Source: Salegentibacter holothuriorum (GTDB lineage Bacteria; Bacteroidota; Bacteroidia; Flavobacteriales; Flavobacteriaceae). From it: a stretch of DNA of 64,000 bases. Positions 17,628 through 26,981 of the stretch are shown here, in pieces; the stretch's first letter is position 1; each line of letters begins with the position of its first letter. The stretch spans positions 124,001-188,000 of the forward strand of contig NZ_FUYY01000003.1 of the NCBI RefSeq assembly GCF_900168045.1, read 5' to 3'. A model generated the notes under the pieces. That model searched no databases. It had not been told where the DNA came from and saw only the letters and a list, made by a program, of their open reading frames with translations. The translations under genes and the position numbers were made by a program.

Positions 17628-18557
17628 ATGAAGGTAAAAACAATATGTAGTCAACAACTTGCCAGACAAATCTTAAAAGTTAAAGGATATTCCGAAAACA
17701 AAAATCACTATGTTTTCGCTGATCCGAGAGGGGGGAGCACATGGTTAATGGAGATAATCCAAACTATTAAAAAAGAACCTGTAATATGGGAACCCTTATA
17801 TTTAAAACTTAAAAATAGTCCATTTAAAAAGCTAAACTTTGGCTGGAGACAGTATATTCCGGAAGATGCCGAATGGGAGGAAGCAAAACAAGCTTTCGAC
17901 AGGCTTTTTTCCGGAGAAATTTATGCAGAGAATACGCTAAAATTTAAAACTTTACTTAAATTGCTAAGATCTGAAAGTTTTCTTTTTAAGATATGTAGGG
18001 GGCATGCTTTGTTGCCCTGGCTAACTCAAAATTATAATTTCCATTATAAACCAATTTATTTGATTAGACATCCATTTGCCGTTGTAAGTTCACAATTGCG
18101 TCATGGAGCCTGGGAATATTCTTTTAATTCCTTTGAAATACCTCAAACACCATATAACCAGCATTATTTAGAACACGAGGCTTTTTTGAAAACCATAAAA
18201 ACAAAAGAAGAAGCTTTAGTTGCAAATTGGTGTTTGTCGAATTCTATTCCTTTAAAGCATCCTGAAAATAATAGAAGTTGGATAACAATTAATTATGAGG
18301 AATTAGTCTTAAAACCAGAAGACTCCATCAATAGGATCTTGAAATCCTGGAAATGTAATTATGACGTTTCATCTATTGATTTTAGAAGGAATAGTGCAAC
18401 AACAAAACCGGATAGTCCTGCTTTAGTAACCGAGAGACTGGCAAACTGGGAAAAATATTTTAATAGTTCGCAGTTGGATAGAATGGGGGCAGTTCTGGAT
18501 TATTTTGAAGTTAAAAACTACTCAAAATCCAATCCTATGCCAGAAAAAAGTTTTTAA
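17628..18557 (+). CDS. Sulfotransferase family protein
   Basis: 309 aa. FADPRGGSTWL at residues 30-40 is the PAPS 5'-phosphosulfate loop, and LIRHPFAVVSSQL near residue 145-157 is the 3'-phosphate site. NYEELVLKPEDSI is the usual following motif. The enzyme would move sulfate from PAPS to a hydroxyl of the surface glycan; sulfated polysaccharides are common in marine bacteria. It lies between a GT2 fragment and an intact GT2 gene within the exporter region. PAPS-producing genes are not in the window. It is not the same as the decayed sulfotransferase at 15775-16601, whose loop is TDRCGSTS. Confidence 0.85.
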   Translation: MKVKTICSQQLARQILKVKGYSENKNHYVFADPRGGSTWLMEIIQTIKKEPVIWEPLYLKLKNSPFKKLNFGWRQYIPEDAEWEEAKQAFDRLFSGEIYAENTLKFKTLLKLLRSESFLFKICRGHALLPWLTQNYNFHYKPIYLIRHPFAVVSSQLRHGAWEYSFNSFEIPQTPYNQHYLEHEAFLKTIKTKEEALVANWCLSNSIPLKHPENNRSWITINYEELVLKPEDSINRILKSWKCNYDVSSIDFRRNSATTKPDSPALVTERLANWEKYFNSSQLDRMGAVLDYFEVKNYSKSNPMPEKSF

Positions 18558-18605
18558 TAATTCATTACTAAAGGAGCTTAGTTATAATATTGCAACGTCA
18601 TATTT

Positions 18606-19571
18606 ATGATTCAAACCTTGATAAGTATTATAATCCCAACCTTCAACCGGGCGCATGTACTCGGGGAGACCCTGGATTCAATTGTCGCCCAAACCTATAC
18701 CAATTGGGAGTGCATCATTGTAGATGACGGCTCAACAGATTACACGGCTGAGTTACTGGGATTTTACTGTGAGAAAGATTACAGGTTTCAATTCCATTCC
18801 CGGCCTAAAAATCGTCCTAAGGGAGCCAATGCCTGCAGGAATTTCGGTTTTGAGCTAAGCAAAGGAGAGTTCATCCATTGGTTTGACAGTGATGATCTCA
18901 TGTCGAGGGATAATCTCCTGGACAAAGTAAATTATTTAATCACCAATAAGGATTTAGATTTTTGTATAGGTAAAATAGTCAGGTTTGAAGGGAATTTTAA
19001 GGATGATAATTTTACGTATCAGCATGGAGATTTAAAACCGGAAAAAGAGCTTTATACCGCATACATAACCGGCCGCCTCTCTATTTTAAATGTTAATCCA
19101 CTTTGGAGAAGAGGGCTGTTTACACCCGGGAAGTTATATGATGAAAGCCTGGAGCAGTTTCAGGATCTAGATCTTTTTTCCCGTATAATATTTGAAAACA
19201 ATCGGTTGGGAATAATCAATAAAAATCTAATTTATATAAGAAGGAATAATGAATCTATAAGCACAGTTAATTCCAGCTTTAAGCTTGATGTACCATCGTT
19301 TTTAAAAGTAAAAGAAAGGCTGATTACACGTAGCCCCTGCAATAAAACCATTGTCGTATATATTATTAAAGATGTACTTTGGGCCATGAGATGGAGTATG
19401 GCCAAAAAAGCTTTTGCCGAAGCCCGAAGCTGCCTGAACTTTTGTTATAAATACCGGAATTTATTGCCTTTCCCTTATCGGGCGCGATTACTAAGGGTGG
19501 GTGTCTTTTTTAAACTGTTTACTGCGCTAAATGGAGGAGATACGCGATTCAGAAGCTATTTAAAAATTTGA
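18606..19571 (+). CDS. Glycosyltransferase family 2
   Basis: 321 aa. N-terminal GT-A core: LISIIIPTFNRAHVLGETLD, ECIIVDDGSTDYTAELL, KGANACRNFGFELSKGEFIH and WFDSDDLM (metal-binding DxD). The C-terminal 120 residues are basic and probably membrane-associated (WAMRWSMAKKAFAEARSCL). It is one of several inverting GT2 enzymes that extend the repeat unit. The ATG is 48 bp after the sulfotransferase stop. Donor not predictable. Confidence 0.88.
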   Translation: MIQTLISIIIPTFNRAHVLGETLDSIVAQTYTNWECIIVDDGSTDYTAELLGFYCEKDYRFQFHSRPKNRPKGANACRNFGFELSKGEFIHWFDSDDLMSRDNLLDKVNYLITNKDLDFCIGKIVRFEGNFKDDNFTYQHGDLKPEKELYTAYITGRLSILNVNPLWRRGLFTPGKLYDESLEQFQDLDLFSRIIFENNRLGIINKNLIYIRRNNESISTVNSSFKLDVPSFLKVKERLITRSPCNKTIVVYIIKDVLWAMRWSMAKKAFAEARSCLNFCYKYRNLLPFPYRARLLRVGVFFKLFTALNGGDTRFRSYLKI

Positions 19572-19731
19572 AACAGGAATTGTAATCTGGAAATTAAAAG
19601 CTAGAACTCTTGTCGAACTAAAATGTATTTGACTTAGCATTGGAATCAGATGCAAACCCATAAATTTTTATTACTTTTCAGCCATAAATCGACTACTAAA
19701 AACTGTCTTTTCACATACCACCAATTGAATT

Positions 19732-21021
19732 ATGAGTATTATCCTAAAAGCCGAAAATATTTCTAAACAATACCGCCTGGGGACGGTGGGTACAGGGACT
19801 TTAGGGGACGACCTGAAACGCTGGTGGTATAGTGTTCGTGGCAAAGAAGATCCTTTTTTGAAAGTAGGTGGTGTAAACGACAGAAGTGCTAAAGCCACCG
19901 AAGATTATATCTGGGGCTTGCGAGATATTAATTTTGAAGTAAAGCAGGGAGAAGTTTTAGGTATTATAGGAAAGAATGGGGCAGGGAAATCTACTTTGCT
20001 TAAATTGCTTTCGCGGGTAACTTCCCCCACTACCGGAAGTATTAAAACCAAAGGGCGTATTGCCAGCCTGCTGGAAATAGGTACCGGGTTTCACCCGGAG
20101 CTTACCGGCCGTGAAAATATCTTTATGAACGGGGCGGTGTTGGGCATGACAAGGGCCGAGATTAAGAATAAACTGGATGAGATTATAGCTTTCTCCGGTT
20201 GTGAAATGTATATAGATACTCCTGTTAAACGTTACAGCAGTGGGATGACCGTAAGATTAGGTTTTGCCGTAGCGGCTCACCTGGAACCTGAAATCCTTGT
20301 GGTAGATGAGGTGCTGGCCGTAGGCGATGCCGAATTTCAAAAGAAAGCGATTGGCAAGATGCAGGATCTTTCCACAGGAGAAGGGAGAACCGTAATTTTT
20401 GTGAGTCATAATATGGCGAGTATTCAAAACTTATGTACAAGAGTGATGCTTATGAATAATGGTCAAAATGAAAAAATAGGATTTACCGATGAAGTCGTTG
20501 ATTATTATTTAGAAAAATTCAGGAATACTTTTGTCTCTAAGGAATTGGAGAATAGATTAGATAGAAAAGGTAATGGTCAACTTAAATTTTTGAGATATTG
20601 GTTTGAGAATAAAAATGGTAATCAAACAAATTCCTTGCAATCTGGTATGAATTGTAAAATGATTCTCGAGATCATAAATACATCCGAAAGAAAAATAAAT
20701 AACATAAGAATTTCGGTAGGAATAGATGATAACCAGTCCAGAAGAATTACTTTATTGGATAATACATTGACCAATGTTAATATTCAATTTGAACCTATAG
20801 AAACTCGGCAAATCAAAATAGCAATACCTAATTTACCTTTGCAAGGGGGGCAATATTATTTCACATTATTTGCTAGTGAAAATGATAATATTGCAGATTG
20901 GGTAATAAATGCCGGTGAGTTTGAAGTGGAGTTTGGAGATTATTTTAATACTGGTAAAGTAGTTAAGTCTAGCCAAGGAAATTTTCTAACACAACATAAA
21001 TTTTCTGTGAACTCAAAATAA
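19732..21021 (+). CDS. wzt: ABC polysaccharide exporter ATPase with C-terminal glycan-binding domain (Wzt-like)
   Basis: 429 aa. Walker A GIIGKNGAGKSTLLKLL near residue 80, Q-loop LEIGTGFHPELTGREN, signature YSSGMTVRLGFA and Walker B ILVVDEVLAVGDAEF make a complete ATPase. An inserted LGTVGTGTLGDDLKRWW region precedes Walker A, as in Wzt/TagH. Residues about 250-429 are a beta-rich domain (NISVGIDDN-like strands, LPLQGGQYYFTLFASEN). It corresponds to the Wzt C-terminal domain that recognises the finished glycan or its terminal cap. It would pair with the permease at 14845-15705. Confidence 0.93.
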   Translation: MSIILKAENISKQYRLGTVGTGTLGDDLKRWWYSVRGKEDPFLKVGGVNDRSAKATEDYIWGLRDINFEVKQGEVLGIIGKNGAGKSTLLKLLSRVTSPTTGSIKTKGRIASLLEIGTGFHPELTGRENIFMNGAVLGMTRAEIKNKLDEIIAFSGCEMYIDTPVKRYSSGMTVRLGFAVAAHLEPEILVVDEVLAVGDAEFQKKAIGKMQDLSTGEGRTVIFVSHNMASIQNLCTRVMLMNNGQNEKIGFTDEVVDYYLEKFRNTFVSKELENRLDRKGNGQLKFLRYWFENKNGNQTNSLQSGMNCKMILEIINTSERKINNIRISVGIDDNQSRRITLLDNTLTNVNIQFEPIETRQIKIAIPNLPLQGGQYYFTLFASENDNIADWVINAGEFEVEFGDYFNTGKVVKSSQGNFLTQHKFSVNSK

Positions 21022-21041
21022 TCCAAATTATACTTTAGAAT

Positions 21042-21788
21042 ATGATATTGAGTCAATTAAAAGCTCTGATTAATTTTAATCAAGCTCAAAATAATAGGAT
21101 ATTAGAACAGAACAGAGAAATTATATTGCAAAATAAAGAAATCATTTGGGCTCAAATATTTCATGATTCGATTAAAGGCAAACCAGTTCTAGAAAACCTT
21201 CCGTTATTCGTCGGGCGATGGGCCGGTAATTATACTCTATTCTATGTGCTTTACAGGATTCTGAACGATTTTCGACCAGAAAGAATATTAGAATTGGGCC
21301 TGGGAGAATCCAGTAAATTTATATCAGTTTTTAACCAAGCTTACTCAAAAAAATCAAACCACCTCATAATTGAACAGGACGAAGTCTGGAAAAATAATTT
21401 TATCAAAGATTTTGAGCTTTCTGACAATGCGGAAATATTTATTTCACCTTTAAAAATGGAATATGTTAAAGACAATGAAGTAAAAGTCTACTCTTCATTA
21501 AATAAGGTGTTAAGTCAAAAATTTGATTTCTATCTGATTGATGGTCCAAATGGAAGTAGCAAATATTCCAGGTACGATGCATTTAAAATTGCTAAACAAT
21601 TTAATCCAGAAGATAATTTCATTTTATTAATTGATGATTTTGAAAGGGAAGGTGAAAAAGATACGGTTAATTTAATCCGATCTGAATTTCAGAAAAAAAA
21701 GATTGAATTTTATACGGCTGTATATACAGGTCTAAAAAGTGTCTTGGTTATAGGATCCAAGAAATATAAAAATGTTCAGAATTTTTAA
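21042..21788 (+). CDS. SAM-methyltransferase-fold protein, relative of the 16594 gene product
   Basis: 248 aa. A coiled-coil-like N-terminus (NRILEQNREIILQNKEIIW) is followed by RILELGLGESSKFISVFNQA, IEQDEVWKNNFI, FDFYLIDGPNGSSKYSRYDA and FILLIDDFEREGE. It resembles the 16594-17343 protein in length, order of motifs and the unusual DGPxGxSxYxRY segment. It is 20 bp after wzt, so it is probably translated with the exporter. In some O-antigen systems methylation of the chain end is the export signal read by the Wzt C-terminal domain. This gene is positioned for that, but the role is inference. Confidence 0.58.
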   Translation: MILSQLKALINFNQAQNNRILEQNREIILQNKEIIWAQIFHDSIKGKPVLENLPLFVGRWAGNYTLFYVLYRILNDFRPERILELGLGESSKFISVFNQAYSKKSNHLIIEQDEVWKNNFIKDFELSDNAEIFISPLKMEYVKDNEVKVYSSLNKVLSQKFDFYLIDGPNGSSKYSRYDAFKIAKQFNPEDNFILLIDDFEREGEKDTVNLIRSEFQKKKIEFYTAVYTGLKSVLVIGSKKYKNVQNF

Positions 21789-21819
21789 TTAAAAGAATAC
21801 ATTCTAAGTATTTAATTGA

Positions 21820-23520
21820 ATGAATAGAGATCTAGCTCCCATTGTGTTATTTATTTATAACCGGCCCTGGCATACCCGGCGAACTTTGGAAGCTCTTAAG
21901 CAAAATGAACTGGCCGCAAATAGCAGACTAATTATATTTAGTGACGGGCCTAAGGAGAATTCCACCGAGGAAGAATTAAATAAGGTTAAAGAGATAAGAA
22001 ATCTCGTTAAGGAGGAAAAATGGTGTGGGGCAGTAAAAATCATTGAGCGTACGGAAAATTTAGGATTGGCAGAATCAGTGATTCTGGGAGTAACAGAGTT
22101 GATAGAAGAATATGGACGAGTTATAGTTCTGGAAGACGACATTATTGTCGGAAAGTATTTTCTGAATTTTATAAATGAGGCCTTAGAACTTTATAAATTT
22201 AAAAAAAGAGTTTTTGGTGTAAGTGGTTATCAATTTACCCCTTCGAAAGAAATAAAGGAATCGACTTATTTTTTACCCATTATGAGTTCCTGGGGGTATG
22301 CAACATGGGCTGATAGATGGAGTCAAATTAATTTTAATGGTGAGGAATTACTAGAAATTGTAGAAAATAAAAAAATAGGGAATAAGCTGAATTTTGGAAG
22401 TATTAATTATCTGAAAATGTTGAAAGATCAGGTTGATAATTTAAATAATTCATGGGCTGTCCGATTTTATGTTTCTATGTATTTAAAGAATGGACTATTT
22501 CTATATCCTAATAAATCCTTACTTCGTAATATAGGTTTCGATGGCACAGGAATTCATTCTGGCAGCAATCCATCAAAACACTATCGTGACCCAAAAGAAA
22601 TAAATTCTTTAATTCCTGTTCAGAATAAAAAAGTGAAATGGAATAAAAAAAATGTGGATTTATCTATGAAAGGTACTTACAATAGTTCAGTTTCTAAAAA
22701 TAGTGGCTTTAAAACAACCTTAAAGAATATTTTGCCACCTGAATTAATTCAATATGCCAGGCGTAAATTGAAAAGAGATAATTCTTTAGATATAGATAAA
22801 ACTTCACCGCGTTACACAAGAAAAATAATTCAATTTGAAGATCAGGAAATAATAGTGCCTGATGTTGCATCCTTTAATTTTATGAAAAAGGAGATCTTTG
22901 AAAATGAAGTTTATAAATTTTCAACTCATGAATTATCTCCCTACATCATAGATGGAGGTGCTAATATTGGTCTTTCAACTATTTATTTTAAAAAACTATT
23001 TCCTAATTCTAAGATAATAGGGTTTGAACCCGACCCGAGTATTTTTGAAATACTTAAAAAAAATATTAGAAAATTTAATTTCCAGAATATAGAGTTAGTT
23101 AATAAGGGGCTATGGAATGTAAAGAAAGAATTAGAGTTCTGGTCCGAGGGTGCAGATGCAGGTTTAATCATAGAAAAGAAAGACTCTAAAAAGACAACAA
23201 CAAAGATAGAAACCACTTCCTTGAATGACTATTTAACTTGTCAGGTGGATTTTTTAAAACTGGATATAGAAGGAGCTGAAACAGTAGTATTAAAAGATAT
23301 CCAGCCTAATTTGGGTAAGATCAAGCGGATATTTGTAGAGTATCATTCGTTTGTCAATCAACCTCAAAGTATAGATGAAATATTAAGGATTTTAATTGAG
23401 GCTGGATTTAGGCTTCATATAAATGCTCCGGGATTATCTAGTCAATCCCCTTTTGTTAAGCTGAATACCTATAATAATATGGATATGCAGTTGAATATTT
23501 ATGGCTTTAAAGAGGAGTAA
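21820..23520 (+). CDS. Bifunctional protein: GNT-I/GT-A-like glycosyltransferase fused to FkbM-type methyltransferase
   Basis: 566 aa. Residues 1 to about 290 have APIVLFIYNRPWHTRRTLEA, LIIFSDGPKENSTEEE, RVIVLEDDIIVGKYFLNFIN (acidic metal site) and SSWGYATWADRWSQ, a GT-A transferase type seen in bacterial glycan loci. After a linker, residues about 340-560 have YIIDGGANIGLSTIYFKKLF, IIGFEPDPSIFEILKKN, ETTSLNDYL and VDFLKLDIEGAETVVLKDI, a complete FkbM methyltransferase. The frame is open across both halves, so this is a true fusion that could add a sugar and then methylate it. It overlaps the following GT4 frame only if that gene starts upstream of its GTG. Confidence 0.85.
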   Translation: MNRDLAPIVLFIYNRPWHTRRTLEALKQNELAANSRLIIFSDGPKENSTEEELNKVKEIRNLVKEEKWCGAVKIIERTENLGLAESVILGVTELIEEYGRVIVLEDDIIVGKYFLNFINEALELYKFKKRVFGVSGYQFTPSKEIKESTYFLPIMSSWGYATWADRWSQINFNGEELLEIVENKKIGNKLNFGSINYLKMLKDQVDNLNNSWAVRFYVSMYLKNGLFLYPNKSLLRNIGFDGTGIHSGSNPSKHYRDPKEINSLIPVQNKKVKWNKKNVDLSMKGTYNSSVSKNSGFKTTLKNILPPELIQYARRKLKRDNSLDIDKTSPRYTRKIIQFEDQEIIVPDVASFNFMKKEIFENEVYKFSTHELSPYIIDGGANIGLSTIYFKKLFPNSKIIGFEPDPSIFEILKKNIRKFNFQNIELVNKGLWNVKKELEFWSEGADAGLIIEKKDSKKTTTKIETTSLNDYLTCQVDFLKLDIEGAETVVLKDIQPNLGKIKRIFVEYHSFVNQPQSIDEILRILIEAGFRLHINAPGLSSQSPFVKLNTYNNMDMQLNIYGFKEE

Positions 23521-23521
23521 T

Positions 23522-24799
23522 GTGAAAGTTTTAATTGTAAATACGTTTGATAGAGGCGGCGCTGCTAATGCCTGTAAAAGATTGCATCTTGGCTTGTTAG
23601 AGGCAGGAGTAGAGTCTAAAGTTCTACTGAAGAATAAGCAGAATAACTGGTCTCAATCTTTTATTTTGCCTCCTAAGAGTACTCCTCCTTCTTTAAATGA
23701 AAAACTAAAGACAAAAGTTATAAGGATTTTAAAAGGAGTAAAACTTTATCCAATAAAGCCAGAAAAACAAAAGCCAGGAATTCCTTTTCTTCAAAAGCGA
23801 TCAGAAAAACTTGAAATGTATAGTTTCCCCCATTCAAATTATGACATTACTCAATCTCCTTTATACCAACAAGCTGATATTATCAATCTTCACTGGGTAG
23901 CGAATTTTCTCGATTACAAATCTTTTTTTCTAAAAAACACTAAACCGGTAGTCTGGACGCTGCATGATATGAATCCTTTCCTTGGAATAGATCATTATGC
24001 TGAAAAATATATTGGGATGGATACGCATGGAGAGCCGATATCAAGAAGTATTTCTAAGGAGGAGTCTAAGATAAACAGAGATTTCGCAGATTTAAAAAAA
24101 GATTGTATCGAGCAAATTGAAAACCTTACAGTTATTACCCCCTCAAGGTGGCTGGCTGCAGAAGCATCTAAAAGCGAAGCTTTCAAGGGTAGAAATGTAA
24201 AAGTGATTCCTTATGGATTGGACGATATAGTATTTGCTCCCAGAGATCAAAAAACCTCTAGGGAAATTTTAAATCTTCCTTTAGATAAAAAGATCATTCT
24301 TTTTGTTGCAGATTCAGTTGTAAATAATAGAAAAGGTTTTAGTTATCTTGAAAAGACTTTAGAAGAATTCCAAACTGAAAAAATTTTACTATGTGCCGTT
24401 GGGAGTAATGTAAAATTGCGGTCTAATGATAATTTAATAGAACTAGGTGAGATTAAGGATGATCGACTAATGAGTGTAGTGTATTCAGCCGCTGACGTTT
24501 TTGTGATTCCTTCTTTAATTGATAATCTTCCCAATACGGTGCTTGAATCTATTATGTGTGGGACCCCGGTTATTGGTTTCCCTGTAGGAGGAATACCAGA
24601 TATGATTGACCACGGTAAAAATGGTTTGTTAGCTGAAGAGATCAGTGTAAAATCTCTGGTTAAAATTTTAAAGGAATTTTTGGATAATCCTGAAGTGTTT
24701 GACAGAAAGGAAATTAGAAGGGCAGCTAAAGAGAAATATAAGGGAAAGGTTCAGGCAAAAAAATATATGGAATTATTCAACGAAATTTTAAAAGCTTAA
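23522..24799 (+). CDS. Glycosyltransferase family 4
   Basis: 425 aa from GTG 23522. I prefer this start to the ATG at 23501 because AGAGGAG lies 6-12 bases before it and the protein then begins VKVLIVNTFDRGGAANACKR, the usual GT4 first strand. Later motifs are TLHDMNPFLGIDHY, VITPSRWLAAEASKS, VIPYGLDDIVFAP, ILFVADSVVNNRKGFSYL and VIPSLIDNLPNTVLESIMCG (EX7E region). DMNPF-GxDHY resembles GT4 enzymes of colanic-acid type WcaC. It directly follows the fusion gene (gap of one base). Confidence 0.87.
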   Translation: MKVLIVNTFDRGGAANACKRLHLGLLEAGVESKVLLKNKQNNWSQSFILPPKSTPPSLNEKLKTKVIRILKGVKLYPIKPEKQKPGIPFLQKRSEKLEMYSFPHSNYDITQSPLYQQADIINLHWVANFLDYKSFFLKNTKPVVWTLHDMNPFLGIDHYAEKYIGMDTHGEPISRSISKEESKINRDFADLKKDCIEQIENLTVITPSRWLAAEASKSEAFKGRNVKVIPYGLDDIVFAPRDQKTSREILNLPLDKKIILFVADSVVNNRKGFSYLEKTLEEFQTEKILLCAVGSNVKLRSNDNLIELGEIKDDRLMSVVYSAADVFVIPSLIDNLPNTVLESIMCGTPVIGFPVGGIPDMIDHGKNGLLAEEISVKSLVKILKEFLDNPEVFDRKEIRRAAKEKYKGKVQAKKYMELFNEILKA

Positions 24800-24840
24800 T
24801 TTTAAATTATTACTACTTAAATTGTAGGTTAATCCTAATT

Positions 24841-25665
24841 ATGTCCAAATCACATTTAATATCAATCATTACTATAAACCTCAATAACCTGGGAGGTTTA
24901 AGAAAGACTATGAAAAGTGTTTTTGAACAAAGCTGGCAGGAATTTGAATATATTATTATAGATGGCGGTTCTACCGATGGGAGCAAAGAATATATTGAAT
25001 CGAATAGCGATAAAATAGACCATTGGGTAAGTGAACCTGATAAAGGGATTTTTAATGGAATGAATAAAGGAATTAAAAGGGCTAATGGAGAATATTTACT
25101 GTTTTTGAATTCTGGGGATTGGTTATATGATGAAAAGGTTTTAAATATTGCTGCTGAAAAACTTGATAGCTGTGATGTTTTTTATGGTAATATTATTAAA
25201 GTTTTTCCTGATGGAAGAGAGATATTGGATAAAGGCACCAATGGTGAAGAAATTACTTTGGAGACATTTGGGAATGGAAGTTTAAATCATCCTAGTAGTT
25301 TTATAGGCAAGCATTTATTTGATAAATATGGACTGTACGATGAAAATCTACAAATCGTTTCAGATTGGAAATTCTTTCTAATCGCATTAGGTTTAAACAA
25401 CGCTAAAGTGTCTTATATTAATCAACCCTTTTCTTATTTTGATGTTACTGGTATCAGTAGTAATAATTATGGTCAAATAGAGAGGGAAAGAGATCAGGTT
25501 TTGAATAAGGAAGTGCCTACTCCAATTTTGAAGGATTTTTTAAAACTGCAGAAAATTAAAAAAAGATTAGAAGATAAAAGATATCAAAAATTTGAGATTA
25601 CCGACCAAAAAAAAATATCTAGAAAATTGCATTCAATAATTTTTAAACTTTTTGTCTCAAAATAA
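24841..25665 (+). CDS. Glycosyltransferase family 2 (WcaA/WcaE-like)
   Basis: 274 aa. ISIITINLNNLGGLRKTMKS, EYIIIDGGSTDGSKEYIES, HWVSEPDKGIFNGMNKGIKR and YLLFLNSGDWLYDEKV give a GT2 core. The NSGD in place of DDD at the metal site is typical of the WcaE/'glycosyltransferase involved in biofilm' branch. HPSSFIGKHLFDKYGLYDE follows. It is a standard single-domain inverting transferase, 41 bp downstream of the GT4 gene. Confidence 0.88.
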   Translation: MSKSHLISIITINLNNLGGLRKTMKSVFEQSWQEFEYIIIDGGSTDGSKEYIESNSDKIDHWVSEPDKGIFNGMNKGIKRANGEYLLFLNSGDWLYDEKVLNIAAEKLDSCDVFYGNIIKVFPDGREILDKGTNGEEITLETFGNGSLNHPSSFIGKHLFDKYGLYDENLQIVSDWKFFLIALGLNNAKVSYINQPFSYFDVTGISSNNYGQIERERDQVLNKEVPTPILKDFLKLQKIKKRLEDKRYQKFEITDQKKISRKLHSIIFKLFVSK

Positions 25666-25728
25666 TCTAAGAACCGGGTTAATGCACGGGATTATAAAAA
25701 TACATCTAAGCTTATATTTAATATTAAT

Positions 25729-26946
25729 TTGAAATCGATCCTTTTTAAAATATGGAAATTTCCGAAACTCTCGGAAACCTTTATAGTGAATCAGGTAATT
25801 TTGGCCATTAAACTTGGTTATGAGGTAAGGATACTAACGGAAGAAGTTTGTGATATACCTAAAAATGCCAACCAAGAACTCTTCAGGGAATATAAGCTTG
25901 AGGATAAGCTGATCCTAGAAGACTATAAAATACCAAAAACAAAATTTAGACGGGCACTTAAGGTCACAGGGTTGATTTTTAAAAGACCTGATCTTTTAGC
26001 TTCTTTGTTAAGGTTCTATAGAAAGAGTCAGAGAAAAGGTTTCTTTGCTGTTTTTCAGTTCTTTTTTTACAAAAAGCTCAGGGATTATGATATCATTCAT
26101 ATCCAGTTTGGAACTAACAAGAATCCGGTTGATATATTAAAGAAGACCGGGTTTTTAAAAAGTAGGATTATAGCCAGTTTCCACGGTCATGATCTCTATT
26201 TTCCGATTAATAACCGAATTCCCAATGACGGTTATTATGATTTGTTGTTTGAAACCGCTGATTCTTTGATAGCCAACACCCCTTTTCTAAAAGAAAAATT
26301 GCTTGATTTAGGAGCACCGGCAGAAAAAATAAAAGCAATTCCCGTGGCAGTGAACACTCAGTATTTTAAACCCGTTTTTAAAAAGGATGTTGATAAGAAA
26401 ATTAGATTAGTAACCGTTGGTAGGATGGATGAACTTAAGGGACAGGAATATGGAATAAGAGTAGTAAATCGTCTGATTAGGAAAGGTATGGGGATAGAAT
26501 ATTTTCTTGCCGGTGGCGGTATATATGAAAGAAGATTAAAAGGGCTTGTAAAAGAATTGGAGCTCGATAAATTTGTCTTCTTTGTAGGGAATCTTGATCA
26601 GAAAAGAGTATGCACTATATTGCAAGCCTCAGATATTTTTCTAATGACTTCCGTGATAAACAAAGCCGGGATGGAGGAAAGTCAGGGACTGGTGACCGCA
26701 GAGGCGCAGGCTTGTGGATTGCCGGTGGTTGCCTTCGATACAGGAGGAGTGAAATACACTCTTATAAATGGTGAAACCGGATTTTTGTGTAAAGAAAAAG
26801 ATTTGGATGATTTTGCCACTAAGCTTGAATTTCTTATTAAAGATCACCATTTAAGAGTGAAAATGGGAATAATAGCAAGAGACTTTATCGAACAAGAATA
26901 TTCAGAGATCTCTGTAAGAAAAAAATGGCGGGAAACCTATGGTTAA
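25729..26946 (+). CDS. Glycosyltransferase family 4 (colanic-acid-type, WcaL-like)
   Basis: 405 aa from TTG 25729. The opening FPKLSETFIVNQVILAIKLG is the mark of WcaL/AmsK-like GT4 enzymes. It continues IIASFHGHDLYFPINNR, SLIANTPFLKEKLLDLGAPA, RLVTVGRMDELKGQEYGIRV and the donor site EESQGLVTAEAQACGLPVV with conserved glutamates. No in-frame ATG exists near the start. A retaining transfer from a nucleotide sugar is expected; sugar unknown. Confidence 0.88.
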   Translation: MKSILFKIWKFPKLSETFIVNQVILAIKLGYEVRILTEEVCDIPKNANQELFREYKLEDKLILEDYKIPKTKFRRALKVTGLIFKRPDLLASLLRFYRKSQRKGFFAVFQFFFYKKLRDYDIIHIQFGTNKNPVDILKKTGFLKSRIIASFHGHDLYFPINNRIPNDGYYDLLFETADSLIANTPFLKEKLLDLGAPAEKIKAIPVAVNTQYFKPVFKKDVDKKIRLVTVGRMDELKGQEYGIRVVNRLIRKGMGIEYFLAGGGIYERRLKGLVKELELDKFVFFVGNLDQKRVCTILQASDIFLMTSVINKAGMEESQGLVTAEAQACGLPVVAFDTGGVKYTLINGETGFLCKEKDLDDFATKLEFLIKDHHLRVKMGIIARDFIEQEYSEISVRKKWRETYG

Positions 26947-26981
26947 AAGTAGTTCCTTATTTTAGCAAGAAATAAAAAAAG

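Noticed and set aside
23501-23521. ATG 23501 as start of the GT4 gene
   Set aside because: It lies inside the preceding fusion gene, adds seven residues before the usual first strand, and a GTG with AGGAG spacing follows at 23522.
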